Below are positions 1 through 8,801 of a DNA stretch of 64,000 nt, one piece after another. The stretch lies in assembly GCA_028705495.1 (NCBI GenBank), contig JAQWDK010000001.1:1-64000 (forward strand), given 5' to 3'. Position 1 is the first letter of the stretch. Every line of letters starts with the position of its first letter. Source of the DNA: Eubacteriales bacterium. Its GTDB lineage: Bacteria > Bacillota > Clostridia > Oscillospirales > CAG-382. The notes beneath the pieces are model-generated. The model did no database searches. It was not told the origin of the DNA and worked only from the letters and a program-made list of their open reading frames with translations. The translations under genes were made by a program, and so were the position numbers.

Positions 1-661
1 TAGCCGATTGCAGCTCACCTTCGGACACATTAGGTTTTGTCGAAGCTATTTGTGAAACCTTGCTTATAGTTATTAGTTTACCCGGAGATGACTTTTCAAA
101 TTCGACAATGCTGTCAAGTACAAGTTTATTGTATCTTTCTGAAATTTCCTCAGCAAATGGCAATTCTATACTCCATGATGCCGTCTCACGCAGCTGTCTT
201 GAAAAAGAATTTTTCACACCGTAAACGCCGACTTCTTTTGAATAAATATTCTTTAAAAAGGATACAACAGATGAAAAATGACCGTCTCCGGTAAGCAGTA
301 TGAACATATCAATATCAGAAGCAGCAAGTGCTTTTTGATAGATATGGTCGAGCACGATGAAATCGGTAAAATCCTTCTTTGAGTTGCCTGTAGCACTTCT
401 TGTGTCAACAATTTTATTTGAAAATAGTCTTATTCTTCTTATTTCATCGGCAAGACTTTGATGCGAAAAATCTGCAAAAAATATAGCTTCGGTAAGTATT
501 GCGCGTTTCTTTATATCGTCAAACCAAAGTCCGATATTTGGGCGTGTACCGTAATTTCTATAAAGCGAGATATACCAATGCTCATAATCAACGAAAGCAA
601 CAGCTTTCTTTTGACGGGTGGCGGACTGGGCTTTTTCTCTTTTGAAAAAATTAATACTCAC
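1..661 (-). CDS. NYN-domain (LabA/DUF88-like) protein, 3' end cut by window edge
   Basis: The minus strand is open from 661 to the window edge. The predicted protein has Asp25 in a VDYEHW motif, an acidic stretch KKDFTDF near residue 95 and TGDGHF near residue 124, the layout of NYN nucleases of the PIN-like fold, which bind metal and cut RNA. An RNase-type role is inferred from the family. The start is uncertain: GTG at 661 is only 2 nt from a strong AAGGAGG, and the better-spaced codon is an ATT at 655. The C-terminal part is outside the window. Confidence 0.75.
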   Translation of the reverse strand, partial: MSINFFKREKAQSATRQKKAVAFVDYEHWYISLYRNYGTRPNIGLWFDDIKKRAILTEAIFFADFSHQSLADEIRRIRLFSNKIVDTRSATGNSKKDFTDFIVLDHIYQKALAASDIDMFILLTGDGHFSSVVSFLKNIYSKEVGVYGVKNSFSRQLRETASWSIELPFAEEISERYNKLVLDSIVEFEKSSPGKLITISKVSQIASTKPNVSEGELQSA

Positions 662-748
662 TTCCTCCTTTCTGAAAAATGTGTTGATTCAATAAAAAAA
701 CCTCATTCCGGGTATCGCCGAAGACACCCGGAATCAGGAATTTAGCCT

Positions 749-1588
749 TTATACGTTAATCCACTCGAGGGGCTTTGCAAGAGCTTTTGCGCCGGATTCT
801 ATAATGCCCATTATTGCAATAGTTTCTTTAGGATCCGCCTTAACATCACCGGTCTTAAAGAAGTCGCACATTTGGACGATAAAGTTGTCGAAGTAGGAAT
901 TCATAGAAGAAACAGATCCAAAGGTACCGTCTGCATAAGCGATATTCATTGCGAAGTTCACATCCCAAGAATTGAAGAGACTCAGAAGTGCACGGCGGCC
1001 GCCTTCAAATTCGATAAGAAGTGCGGGAGCTTCCTTTGTACCGACGGACATAACACGCTTTGCATCGCTGCCCATTAGCATTACAATCGGTTCAAGTTGG
1101 TGGATTGTGTAAATTTCGAAAACACCAGGTCCGCGTGAGTTGATGAAGCTGATTTCACCCTTCTTAATCTGGTCCATCTCTGACGCAAATCTGAGTGCGG
1201 AGGTTGAGAAAAAGGGAGTATTATTCTTTTCAGCAATGGAAACAAGCTCCTCAGCGATCGCTTTAGTCGGAGCAAAGGTCTTGTCGACATAGGTGCGTTT
1301 ACCACTTGCAAGAGGGAGCTGACAAAGGTCAAGGTGACGCTCGGGGTTGTCGGGCGAGAGGACGATAAGGCAGTCGCTCTTCTCAACAACTTCTTCGATG
1401 GAGTTCAGTCTCTGAACACCATACTTTTCGCACCACTGGTCTGTGGTCAGTCCACCCTTAGGTGAATCAATTTCAGCGTAGGCATAAGCGACAACGAGCT
1501 CGTCGCCTGCGACTTTTTTGATAAACTCAGGGTAATTATTAGCGTGCCATTCGTCAAGATAATAGTCGATAAATCCTATTTTTTTCAT
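749..1588 (-). CDS. Gfo/Idh/MocA-like oxidoreductase, divergent and short
   Basis: This 279-residue protein resembles NAD(P)-dependent sugar dehydrogenases of the Gfo/Idh/MocA family: a Rossmann-like N-terminal half, a DCLIVLSPDNPERH segment near residues 72-85 and a VDKTFAPT motif near 100 where the family usually has EKP. The classic GxGxxG dinucleotide loop is absent and the protein is shorter than the usual 330-390 residues, so catalysis is uncertain. It sits 43 bp downstream of a sugar isomerase-like gene on the same strand, so the two probably act on one carbohydrate or polyol. The substrate cannot be told from sequence. Confidence 0.75.
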   Translation of the reverse strand: MKKIGFIDYYLDEWHANNYPEFIKKVAGDELVVAYAYAEIDSPKGGLTTDQWCEKYGVQRLNSIEEVVEKSDCLIVLSPDNPERHLDLCQLPLASGKRTYVDKTFAPTKAIAEELVSIAEKNNTPFFSTSALRFASEMDQIKKGEISFINSRGPGVFEIYTIHQLEPIVMLMGSDAKRVMSVGTKEAPALLIEFEGGRRALLSLFNSWDVNFAMNIAYADGTFGSVSSMNSYFDNFIVQMCDFFKTGDVKADPKETIAIMGIIESGAKALAKPLEWINV

Positions 1589-1631
1589 CAGAATGAATCC
1601 TTCTTTCGATTAAGTACCGTATTTTCGGTTC

Positions 1632-2486
1632 TTATATTTTAGTTTTAAGAAAGTCAACTGCAAGTTTAATGTCAGCGTAAGGGTCGTCGCCGCATTCTCT
1701 TTCGATTGTGAGGAATCCATTAAATCCAGATTTCTCGAGTGCGTCAAGGTAAGCGTCAAAATCAACATCACCTTGTCCTAAGGGAAGCTCAATGAAGTAA
1801 TCGCTCATACGGAGATCTTCAATTCCGCCTTCAGCAAAGAAATTGTAGATTACTTTAGGGTCGGTTTTCTTGAGAAGTCTACCGTCTTTTGCATGTGTGT
1901 GTACGATGTAATCCTTGAGTGTTTCAACAGCCTTGACAGGGTCGTCGTCTGTTACCATAACAAGATTAGCCGGGTCTAAGTTGACACCGATGCTCTTACT
2001 ACCGACATCCTTAATAAAGGAGGCGAGAGTTTCAGCCTTTTCAGGACCTGTCTCAATTGCAAATGTGACACCGAGTTTTTCAGCATGGGAACCGATTTCG
2101 ACACAAGCGGCTTTCATGTTCTTGTAAGCTTCGCTGTTTTTGTCTTCGGGAACAACGCCGATATGTGTGGTTACAACATTACTGCCGAGCTTTACTGCGA
2201 GTTCAGCGACAGCTTTGCTGGCGGGAACCTTCCATGCGTTTTCGTCGGTGCGTTCAAATCCATGACCGCCGAAGTCACCACAGAGTGCGGATATAACAAG
2301 TCCGCGATTTTTCAGTTCCTCGTTAACCTTTTTGATTTTTGCGTCGTCGAAAGTATCGTATTTCATCTCTCCGTCGACAACATAAAGCTGAATACCTTCA
2401 GCTCCGATCTCTTTAGCTTTGTCAAGTCCTTCAAAGAAAGGAAGCTTGAACGAATCGACCATAACGCCAATTTTGAATCTGCTCAT
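1632..2486 (-). CDS. sugar phosphate isomerase/epimerase (AP endonuclease 2-like TIM barrel)
   Basis: The 284-residue protein has the pattern of xylose-isomerase-like TIM barrels: an N-terminal strand GVMVDSF, then THIGVVPE near 106-113, AIETGPE near 142-148, VNLDPANL near 168-175, HTHAKDG near 195-201 and ITIERECG-type residues near the end, supplying the conserved His/Glu/Asp metal ligands. Such enzymes interconvert keto sugars or inositol derivatives. It is the first gene of a two-gene minus-strand operon with the Gfo/Idh/MocA-like gene and has its own promoter at 2538-2566. Confidence 0.85.
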   Translation of the reverse strand: MSRFKIGVMVDSFKLPFFEGLDKAKEIGAEGIQLYVVDGEMKYDTFDDAKIKKVNEELKNRGLVISALCGDFGGHGFERTDENAWKVPASKAVAELAVKLGSNVVTTHIGVVPEDKNSEAYKNMKAACVEIGSHAEKLGVTFAIETGPEKAETLASFIKDVGSKSIGVNLDPANLVMVTDDDPVKAVETLKDYIVHTHAKDGRLLKKTDPKVIYNFFAEGGIEDLRMSDYFIELPLGQGDVDFDAYLDALEKSGFNGFLTIERECGDDPYADIKLAVDFLKTKI

Positions 2487-2537
2487 TTTCTTAATCCTTT
2501 CATATTAAAATTATAGAAAATAACTTATGATGCTTTA

Positions 2538-2566
2538 ATTATACAATACCTGAAACATCAAGTCAA
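2538..2566 (-). promoter_or_regulatory. sigma-A type promoter for the isomerase/oxidoreductase operon
   Basis: Read on the minus strand, TTGACT at 2566-2561 is followed by a 17-nt spacer and TATAAT at 2543-2538. It faces away from the rimM promoter, giving a compact divergent promoter region. Confidence 0.75.
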
Positions 2567-2579
2567 TAGATAAAAACTA

Positions 2580-2608
2580 TTGATTTACAACCCAGACCGT
2601 GATATAAT
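2580..2608 (+). promoter_or_regulatory. sigma-A type promoter for rimM-trmD
   Basis: TTGATT at 2580-2585, a 17-nt spacer and TATAAT at 2603-2608 lie about 40 bp upstream of rimM. Confidence 0.75.
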
Positions 2609-2638
2609 TTCATAAATATAACTATGCGTAAAGGACTT

Positions 2639-2653
2639 ATGAGCCGGAAATGA
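2639..2653 (+). other. four-codon mini-ORF overlapping the rimM start
   Basis: AAAGGA at 2630-2635 sits at short spacing before ATG 2639. This begins a four-codon frame (ATG AGC CGG AAA TGA) whose stop overlaps the rimM ATG at 2650 as ATGA. rimM itself lacks a well-placed Shine-Dalgarno sequence, so translational coupling from the mini-ORF is possible. This is inference only. Confidence 0.35.
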
Positions 2654-3153
2654 AAAAATATCTTGAAGCGGGAAGGCTCACCTCACCAAGGGGTCTGAAG
2701 GGCGAGCTAAAATTTGAATGCTGGTGCGACTCACCGTCGTTTTTAATCGGCGTGCCAAAATTCTTCCTCGACAATGAGGGGACGAAACAACTGACTGTCA
2801 AGCTATACCGTCCATCCGTACCGTCGATTTCTTTCGATGGTTACGATTCACGCGAGTCGGTTGCAACACTTGTAACAAAAACAATTTACTTTGACCGCGA
2901 CGATATAACTTTGCCGGATGGAGTCTATTTTAACGACGATTTAATTGGGCTTGAGGTTTTCGATGATGAAAGCGGAGAGAAAATCGGCGAACTCATCGAA
3001 GTCAACGATAACGCCACATCGCCTTTTTACACAATTAAAAGCGAAGAGAAAACCTATCTTGTTCCAGCGATAAAAGAGTTTGTAAAGTCAATTTCTCTTG
3101 AGGACGGTATCAGGGTAAAACTGATTGAAGGACTGGACGGACTTGTAAAATGA
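2650..3153 (+). CDS. rimM: ribosome maturation factor RimM
   Basis: RimM helps assemble the head of the 30S subunit around ribosomal protein S19. The 167-residue protein has the N-terminal [14 protein letters not shown] motif (residues 8-21) and a C-terminal PRC-barrel with [11 protein letters not shown] and a [11 protein letters not shown] segment, at normal family length. The stop overlaps the trmD start by 4 nt, the usual rimM-trmD coupling. Confidence 0.95.
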   Translation: MKKYLEAGRLTSPRGLKGELKFECWCDSPSFLIGVPKFFLDNEGTKQLTVKLYRPSVPSISFDGYDSRESVATLVTKTIYFDRDDITLPDGVYFNDDLIGLEVFDDESGEKIGELIEVNDNATSPFYTIKSEEKTYLVPAIKEFVKSISLEDGIRVKLIEGLDGLVK

Positions 3154-3854
3154 CATTCCATATAATGACCTTATTCCCGGAGATGCTGGAAGCTTTTTTT
3201 AACGAAAGCATCATAGGACGAGCTCAAAAGTCCGGTGCAGTCAAAGTCAAGCTTTATAATATACGAGATTATACAATAGATAAGCATAGAAAAGTAGACG
3301 ATACACCTTACGGCGGAGGCTGCGGTATGGTTATGACATGTCAACCCATTGTCGACTGTCACAAAGCGATAATATCAGAAATTAGCGGAAGCGTAAAAAC
3401 AATATATATGTCTCCTCAAGGCAGGGTTTTTAACCAAGGGATTGCCGAAGAATTTAAAGAATACGACAATTTAATTCTCCTTTGTGGTCATTACGAAGGT
3501 GTTGACGAGAGGGCTATTGAAATTGTCGCAGATGAGGAGCTTTCCGTCGGTGATTATGTGCTTACAGGTGGTGAACTTCCGGCAGCGATTGTTTGCGATT
3601 CAGTCGCAAGGCTTTGTGACGGAGTTCTGCCTTCATCAGAGTGCTATGAAGAAGAAAGTCACCAAGACGGGCTTCTTGAATACCCTCACTACACAAAGCC
3701 TTACGAATATTCCGGAAAGACAGTTCCCGATGTACTCATAAGCGGTCACCACGCAAATATTACAAAATGGCGCAGAGAACAGGCGATTTTGAGAACAAAG
3801 GAAAAAAGGCCGGACCTATACGAAAAATACACAAAAAGGGATGCTGATTTTTGA
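3150..3854 (+). CDS. trmD: tRNA (guanine-N1)-methyltransferase TrmD
   Basis: TrmD methylates G37 of tRNAs next to the anticodon, preventing +1 frameshifting. The 234-residue SPOUT protein shows the knot motifs [13 protein letters not shown] and [14 protein letters not shown] (near residues 110-145), an early YGGGCGMVM loop and a C-terminal [12 protein letters not shown] helix. It overlaps rimM by 4 nt and the next gene by 4 nt (TTGA), so the three are probably translated from one message. Confidence 0.96.
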   Translation: MTFHIMTLFPEMLEAFFNESIIGRAQKSGAVKVKLYNIRDYTIDKHRKVDDTPYGGGCGMVMTCQPIVDCHKAIISEISGSVKTIYMSPQGRVFNQGIAEEFKEYDNLILLCGHYEGVDERAIEIVADEELSVGDYVLTGGELPAAIVCDSVARLCDGVLPSSECYEEESHQDGLLEYPHYTKPYEYSGKTVPDVLISGHHANITKWRREQAILRTKEKRPDLYEKYTKRDADF

Positions 3855-5059
3855 ACTATTACAGAAAAATACCCCTTAAAGCATTCGGAGAACATTCGAT
3901 TATAAAGATAACAAAAACCGAATCCATAAGGCATAACTACCGCCTTTTTAGTGATATGCTTGCAAAGACGAACACGATCTGCGCCTGCGTTATGAAGTCG
4001 AGCATTCACGGCACAGACATCAGGGCATCCGCTCCTGTTCTCTATGACGAGGGCTGCCGTCATTATTTTGTCGAGGACCTCAGCGAGGGAATTATTTTAA
4101 GGAAACTGCTGCCTTATTCCGATGCAATTATTTACGAAACGGGCGGATTTCTTCGCGGTGAAGAAAATTACTTTAACGATTATAACATAACACCTTGCTT
4201 AAACTGCATTGAAGAAATTAAGAGATGGAACAATTACTGCAAAGAAAACGGTAGAAGAAACGCAGTTATCCATTTCGATACCGGTATGAATAGGATGGGG
4301 CTACCGGAATATGAAGCCTTGCAACTAAAAGAAAATTTCGAAGAATTAACAAGCTCATTTGAGATCGAATTCTACATGAGTCATTTCTATGATATAAAGA
4401 GTGACGACCTTTCGAGCTGCTTTAAACAAGCTCGGCGGCTCGAAAAGTTTCTTGAAGGACTGCCAAAAAGACCGATATCATTCCATGCGACAGACAGCGC
4501 TGTTATGCTTAGAGATAAAGGGCTCAACTACGATATGGCGAGAATTGGGATAGGTTTAGTGGGCGGTGGTCCGAGCATCAACCACATAATCGATCCCACC
4601 TCCGAGATGTCGGTTGAATATTACGCAAAGCTCTCTCAGGTTAAAAAGGTTAAAAAGGGCGACACAATCGGATACGCCGGAGCATATACAGCAAAGCGTG
4701 ATATGAAGATTGCGCTCGCTCATGTAGGATACAATGACGGATATCTTCGTTATCTGAGTGAGATGGATAAAAAACCTATTGGCGCATATATGGCTGTTTG
4801 TGGCATTAAGACTCCAGTTGTCGGTAAGATTTCTTTGGGAGTTACAACAATTGATGTGACAGATGTGCCTGACGAACTGTTAAAAGACGCTGTTTGCGTG
4901 GAGGTCATCGGACCAAATGTTGATGCGAGAGTTCTCGCTGAAATTTCTGGTTGTTATGAAGTTTTTGGTTCTCTTGGACGACCTAATGTAAAAACCGCAG
5001 AGTATACGGAAATTGAAATAGAAAAGTTATCAGAAAACGAAAATTGCATGCACCATTAA
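3851..5059 (+). CDS. alanine racemase-like PLP protein with altered catalytic motif
   Basis: The 402-residue protein has the two-domain alanine racemase layout. The PLP lysine is in VMKSSIHG (near residue 48), an [10 protein letters not shown] strand follows near residue 135, and the catalytic tyrosine loop is GYNDGY near residue 293. The motif usually reading (C/S)MDQ is [14 protein letters not shown], so the conserved Met and Asp are missing. The substrate may therefore not be alanine, or the protein may be a racemase-fold relative. It starts with TTG inside the trmD stop and ends a rimM-trmD operon, an unusual place for alr. Fold confidence is high; function is uncertain. Confidence 0.75.
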   Translation: MNYYRKIPLKAFGEHSIIKITKTESIRHNYRLFSDMLAKTNTICACVMKSSIHGTDIRASAPVLYDEGCRHYFVEDLSEGIILRKLLPYSDAIIYETGGFLRGEENYFNDYNITPCLNCIEEIKRWNNYCKENGRRNAVIHFDTGMNRMGLPEYEALQLKENFEELTSSFEIEFYMSHFYDIKSDDLSSCFKQARRLEKFLEGLPKRPISFHATDSAVMLRDKGLNYDMARIGIGLVGGGPSINHIIDPTSEMSVEYYAKLSQVKKVKKGDTIGYAGAYTAKRDMKIALAHVGYNDGYLRYLSEMDKKPIGAYMAVCGIKTPVVGKISLGVTTIDVTDVPDELLKDAVCVEVIGPNVDARVLAEISGCYEVFGSLGRPNVKTAEYTEIEIEKLSENENCMHH

Positions 5060-5096
5060 CGAATAGCAGCCTTTCTACTTTGAGCGCCAATCCTTA

Positions 5097-5116
5097 CCGT
5101 GTTGCAAGCAACACGG
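5097..5116. repeat. perfect inverted repeat between the racemase-like gene and the ligase-like gene
   Basis: CCGTGTTG and CAACACGG enclose a CAAG loop, giving a short GC-rich hairpin. No T run follows, so it is not a clear intrinsic terminator. Confidence 0.5.
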
Positions 5117-5176
5117 AGCTCCTTTCAAAAATTAATACGGTTCTGGCTTTCACATCAGCTATTAAAAGTAAAAATA

Positions 5177-5185
5177 TGCTATAAT
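5177..5185 (+). promoter_or_regulatory. extended -10 promoter
   Basis: TGCTATAAT lies about 35 bp upstream of the TTG start at 5221. No good -35 box is visible, which fits an extended -10 promoter. Confidence 0.5.
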
Positions 5186-5220
5186 ATAAAGTAATAATTT
5201 CATCGAAGGGAGGGCATGGC

Positions 5221-7173
5221 TTGAAACGCAAAAAGAATTTGGCGGAGAGAAACCGCACACCTCTTGTAAGTCAAAGCTTTATTGTCACCTTCTTCAGAAA
5301 CCTCACCGACGCTGTTTATAAAGCGTTTGCGAGCAGTATGATAGGCAGTTTTTTTACTGGTTCCGACGAGACTGAAGCGCTTATTGAAGACAGTGTTACT
5401 GCTACCTCTGTGAATAAATCTGCATCAAGATTCTCAGCTTCAAACTTTAGATACAATCTTTCTTCCGCTGTGGAAAACAGTGGTATAGCACGACTTTATA
5501 CAGCATTTATAAGGATGCTATTGTCAAAATCCCTTCGTGTTTATGGCGTGTTCTTTATGTCATTCGGCGGATACGGAATTATATCTTACCTTATAAAAAA
5601 ATACGCTATAAAAACAGAAGAAGACCTTTTAAAAAATATTATAATTTTCGGATTCATGCTTTTTGGAGGTTTTTTACTACTATTTTCCGATAAAAAGCTG
5701 TCGGAAGCGGTTAAGGAAGGGAAACTGTCCGGACTTATATTGTTTAAGCTGTTTGGTCTTCGTGAAGTTGCAGTTTATAACGAGGGAGAAACTGACAGAC
5801 GAGCCATGGGAGCATTTACGCTTGGTATGGTCTGCGGACTCCTTACACTTATCACTGAACCTGAAAACATTCTTCTGCCGCTTGTCGGGCTTATTTTTCT
5901 CTTCCTTGTGCTTTACTCGCCGGAAAGCGGACTTCTTGCAGCTGTAATTGGCCTACCGTTTTTGTCGACAATGGTTCTCGTTGCAACCATTATAGCTGTA
6001 ACAGTAAGCTATTTTTTAAAGCTAATTCGAGGGAAGAGGAATTTTACACTCAAAGCATCGGGAGTTACCGCTTTGCTGTTCTTGCTTTCACTATTTTTCA
6101 GCGGAATAACAAGCACAGGCGGCAGTGCTGGATTTGAGACAATGGTTGTTTCACTTTGCTTTGCTTGGGGTTTTTTTCTGTCTTCAAATCTTATTCGCTC
6201 ACGCAATCTTGTAAGAAGCGCATTCCGCTGTTTTATGATTTCGGGTAGTGTTGTAGCATTTATAGGGGTAATTGAATATCTACTTGGATATGCTCCAAAA
6301 AAGTGGCTTGACCCAGTGATGTTCTCTGACATAACGGGCAGAGTTGTTTCAACCTTTGAAAACCCAAATGTTCTCGGTGAATTCCTTATAACGCTTTTGC
6401 CTCTTTTTATTCTTCTTCCGGTCCTGTCAAGGAAGGTGTGGAAGAAGAACGGCTCCTTCCTTCTACTCGCTGTAGCTTTTGCTTGTCTCTATTTTACTTG
6501 GTCGAGAGGAGCATGGATATGCGCTGTTTTTTCGATTGTGCTTTTTGCAATGTTAAGTTCAAAAAAGTCATTCTCAGCAATGGTTTGGCTCTTGCTTCTC
6601 ACTCCAATCGGTGTTTCGTTAATAAGCAGTACGGAATTCTGGCATAGGCTGACAAGCATCGGCAATCTCGCCGACAGTTCCACCTCGTACCGCGTCTTTA
6701 TCTGGAGAGCGGTATTTAACATGATCAGCGACTTCTTCGGAAGCGGTATAGGTATTGGCGGGGAAGCCTTCTCAAAGGTCTATATCGGATATTCCTTTGC
6801 GGGAATAGAGACAGCGCCGCATTCGCATTCGCTCTACCTTCAACTGCTTGTTGAAGGAGGAATACTGCATCTCTTATTCTTCTGCGCAACAGTGTTCTTT
6901 GTGTTACAAGAATGTATATCCAAAGCATCTAAAAGTGCAAACAAGAGAGCGAGATATCTTGTATTCGCCTCTGCTTGCGGTATTGTTGCGTTTCTTGTAA
7001 TGGGACTTTTTGATTACACCTTTTATAATTTCCGCATACAGTTATTTTTCTGGATTTTCTGCGGATTTTCAATTGCTGCAGCAAGAAATACTCCCCAAAC
7101 CCAGGTAGAAACAGGTGTCTCGCAACAGTCGGTTTACTATGGTTCAGCAGGGCGTTTCGAAGAACTGATTTAA
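5221..7173 (+). CDS. O-antigen ligase/polymerase-like membrane protein (Wzy_C family)
   Basis: A 650-residue integral membrane protein with a hydrophilic N-terminus of about 95 residues followed by roughly a dozen hydrophobic segments. The conserved Wzy_C core shows TFENPNVLGEFL, FTWSRGAW, STSYRVFIWRA, GSGIGIGGEAF and a loop with PHSHSLYLQLLVEGG near residues 537-551, as in O-antigen ligases and polysaccharide polymerases. These transfer or polymerise undecaprenyl-linked glycans outside the membrane. TTG at 5221 follows GGAGGG by 5 nt; the nearby ATG at 5215 is closed by TGA. Two DUF4330 genes follow, suggesting an envelope-glycan unit. Confidence 0.8.
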   Translation: MKRKKNLAERNRTPLVSQSFIVTFFRNLTDAVYKAFASSMIGSFFTGSDETEALIEDSVTATSVNKSASRFSASNFRYNLSSAVENSGIARLYTAFIRMLLSKSLRVYGVFFMSFGGYGIISYLIKKYAIKTEEDLLKNIIIFGFMLFGGFLLLFSDKKLSEAVKEGKLSGLILFKLFGLREVAVYNEGETDRRAMGAFTLGMVCGLLTLITEPENILLPLVGLIFLFLVLYSPESGLLAAVIGLPFLSTMVLVATIIAVTVSYFLKLIRGKRNFTLKASGVTALLFLLSLFFSGITSTGGSAGFETMVVSLCFAWGFFLSSNLIRSRNLVRSAFRCFMISGSVVAFIGVIEYLLGYAPKKWLDPVMFSDITGRVVSTFENPNVLGEFLITLLPLFILLPVLSRKVWKKNGSFLLLAVAFACLYFTWSRGAWICAVFSIVLFAMLSSKKSFSAMVWLLLLTPIGVSLISSTEFWHRLTSIGNLADSSTSYRVFIWRAVFNMISDFFGSGIGIGGEAFSKVYIGYSFAGIETAPHSHSLYLQLLVEGGILHLLFFCATVFFVLQECISKASKSANKRARYLVFASACGIVAFLVMGLFDYTFYNFRIQLFFWIFCGFSIAAARNTPQTQVETGVSQQSVYYGSAGRFEELI

Positions 7174-7202
7174 CATTTACCACAAAAAAAGAAAGTGAGG
7201 TT

Positions 7203-7230
7203 GGCGAAACGCGACTAAATCGCGAAAGCC
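7203..7230 (+). other. two-step hairpin between Shine-Dalgarno-like sequence and gene start
   Basis: GGC/GCC forms an outer stem and CGCGA/TCGCG an inner stem, separated by A-rich internal loops. The hairpin lies between GTGAGG (7195-7200) and the start of the first DUF4330 gene. Folding would bring the two together. Confidence 0.45.
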
Positions 7231-7240
7231 GTTGTCGCTT

Positions 7241-7741
7241 ATGAATGGTTCGGTAATAAAACAAAAAAAGATAAGGCGATTTAATCTCATAGACCTTCTT
7301 GTTATTCTTCTTGTGATTGCACTGTTGGCAGGCGGAGTCTATTATTTTACCTCCTCGGAGCGCGGTGGCAGCGATTATATAGATCTTGAGTTCACAATAC
7401 TCGTAAAAAGCGTGAAATCCACTCATAGCGATAAAGTCGCTGTCGGTGATAAGCTTGTTGAGACAAGGGAGCTTTGCGAGCTTGGATTTGTAACCAGTGT
7501 CAGCGTCTCACCTGCAACGCTGGCAACGGTTGACCGAGAGACCGGCAGAATAATGAACACCGCAGTTCCAGGTATGAGTTCAATGGAAGTAACGGTCACG
7601 GCAAAAGCTTTAAAATCCGGCGACTCCTATATTGTCAACGGCGTTCCGATAAGAGTCGGAGAGCAGATTTTCTTTAGAGTACCGAATTTGAGCGCGGTGG
7701 GTTTTGTAGAATCGATGACGGCGACGGGAGAAGAATCCTGA
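7241..7741 (+). CDS. DUF4330 family membrane-anchored protein
   Basis: A 166-residue protein with a basic N-terminus, one membrane segment (FNLIDLLVILLVIALLAGG, near residues 13-31) and an extracellular part rich in beta strands, the DUF4330 layout. The biochemical role is unknown. It follows the Wzy_C-type protein and precedes a paralogue, so a part in exported glycan assembly is plausible. An upstream TTG at 7232 is an alternative start; neither codon has a well-spaced Shine-Dalgarno sequence. Confidence 0.75.
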   Translation: MNGSVIKQKKIRRFNLIDLLVILLVIALLAGGVYYFTSSERGGSDYIDLEFTILVKSVKSTHSDKVAVGDKLVETRELCELGFVTSVSVSPATLATVDRETGRIMNTAVPGMSSMEVTVTAKALKSGDSYIVNGVPIRVGEQIFFRVPNLSAVGFVESMTATGEES

Positions 7742-7772
7742 ATGAACCAGAAAGGCATGGTCATAATAAATA

Positions 7773-8279
7773 ATGAACAGCTTTGAGATTAATAAACGCA
7801 AGGCAAAATTCAATATCGTCGATATGGTGATAATTGTCGCCGTAATCGGTATTATTGCCGCTTCGTTTATACGCGGTGATATAGTCAGAAGGTTTACGGA
7901 AACAGACAATGCTACGGTTGTCTACACATTCGAAGCGAGGAATTTAAAGTCAACTTCAGCGCTTTATATTGAAGAGGGCGACAAATTATATGTAAAAGAC
8001 AGCGGAAAGTACATCGGTACGATAACCGGATTCACAGTAAAGAACGCCTTGACTGTCGTTGAAACAGCTGATGGCAAGCTAATTGAGGGAACACTCCCGG
8101 ACAGGATTGACCTTATAGTAACCGCTGAAACGTCGGGCAGAAAAACTGATGCTGGAGTGTTTATAAACGGAGGGCTTTTTATATCCGCCGGTAAAGAATT
8201 TGAGATTACAACTGATAAGCTGACATACCCGATGTCGATTGAAAATGTGTATATAAGCGAGACGGATACGAGCAGTTAA
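7773..8279 (+). CDS. DUF4330 family protein, second copy
   Basis: This 168-residue paralogue repeats the same plan: NIVDMVIIVAVIGIIAASF as the membrane segment near residues 13-31, then a soluble domain with the same closing pattern (a GG loop, a K/G-E-F/I strand, then NV or VG near the end). The tandem copies may form a hetero-oligomer. Function is unknown. Confidence 0.75.
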   Translation: MNSFEINKRKAKFNIVDMVIIVAVIGIIAASFIRGDIVRRFTETDNATVVYTFEARNLKSTSALYIEEGDKLYVKDSGKYIGTITGFTVKNALTVVETADGKLIEGTLPDRIDLIVTAETSGRKTDAGVFINGGLFISAGKEFEITTDKLTYPMSIENVYISETDTSS

Positions 8280-8320
8280 ACGGAAACTATTCAACATTTT
8301 GGCATATAATATTAAGAAGT

Positions 8321-8343
8321 GGTTAAAATAGCTATATTTAACC
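8321..8343. repeat. inverted repeat in the spacer before the HPr gene
   Basis: GGTTAAA and TTTAACC are separated by 9 nt. The 174-bp spacer also holds AT-rich -10-like boxes, so this may be an operator or a weak terminator. No further feature was identified in the spacer. Confidence 0.35.
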
Positions 8344-8453
8344 TATCGAAAAACATATAATTTTGTCATATTAGACACTCGCCGACACTTGTAATTTTTC
8401 ATTTATTCTGTTAATATTATTATTGAACCGATTCCGAAGGGAGCATAAGAAAT

Positions 8454-8717
8454 ATGATTACCAAAACCATTACAATTCAGAATACGGTAGGTCTACACGC
8501 ACGGCCTGCGACTTTCTTTATACAGAAAGCTAATTCTTACAAAAGCTCAATCTGGATCGAAAACAGCGACAGAAGAGCTAATGCCAAGAGTTTACTTGGT
8601 GTTCTTTCCCTCGGCATATCAAAGGGCGACACAATAACACTCCTTGCTGACGGCGAGGATGAACAGGATGCGGTTGACGGGCTTGTAAACCTTGTGCTGA
8701 CCGGCTTCAACGAATAA
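8454..8717 (+). CDS. HPr family phosphocarrier protein
   Basis: The 87-residue protein keeps His15 in GLHARPAT, the residue phosphorylated by PTS enzyme I, and Ser46 in AKSLLG, the HPr-kinase site of Bacillota HPr. The segment after His15 (FFIQKANSYKS) is slightly unusual but normal in length. It acts in the cytoplasm in sugar phosphotransfer or as a catabolite-control cofactor. It is monocistronic-looking, with GAAGGGAG before its ATG and a hairpin after it, so ptsH and a Crh-like role cannot be separated. Confidence 0.88.
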   Translation: MITKTITIQNTVGLHARPATFFIQKANSYKSSIWIENSDRRANAKSLLGVLSLGISKGDTITLLADGEDEQDAVDGLVNLVLTGFNE

Positions 8718-8738
8718 CCATAACCGGAAAAATAGGCA

Positions 8739-8761
8739 GGCAGGGCTTTTATCGCCCTGCC
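8739..8761 (+). terminator. hairpin after the HPr gene
   Basis: GGCAGGGC (8739-8746) pairs with GCCCTGCC (8754-8761). The T run (GAATTTTTTT) starts only about 20 nt later, so it is a moderate terminator candidate. Confidence 0.5.
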
Positions 8762-8801
8762 ATGTTTGCATTATTGAGAATTTTTTTAATGAAAAGATAA
8801 A

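Noticed and set aside
458-745. Plus-strand open frame of 95 codons at the left edge
   Set aside because: It overlaps the start of the NYN gene on the other strand, encodes no known motif and has no ribosome binding site.
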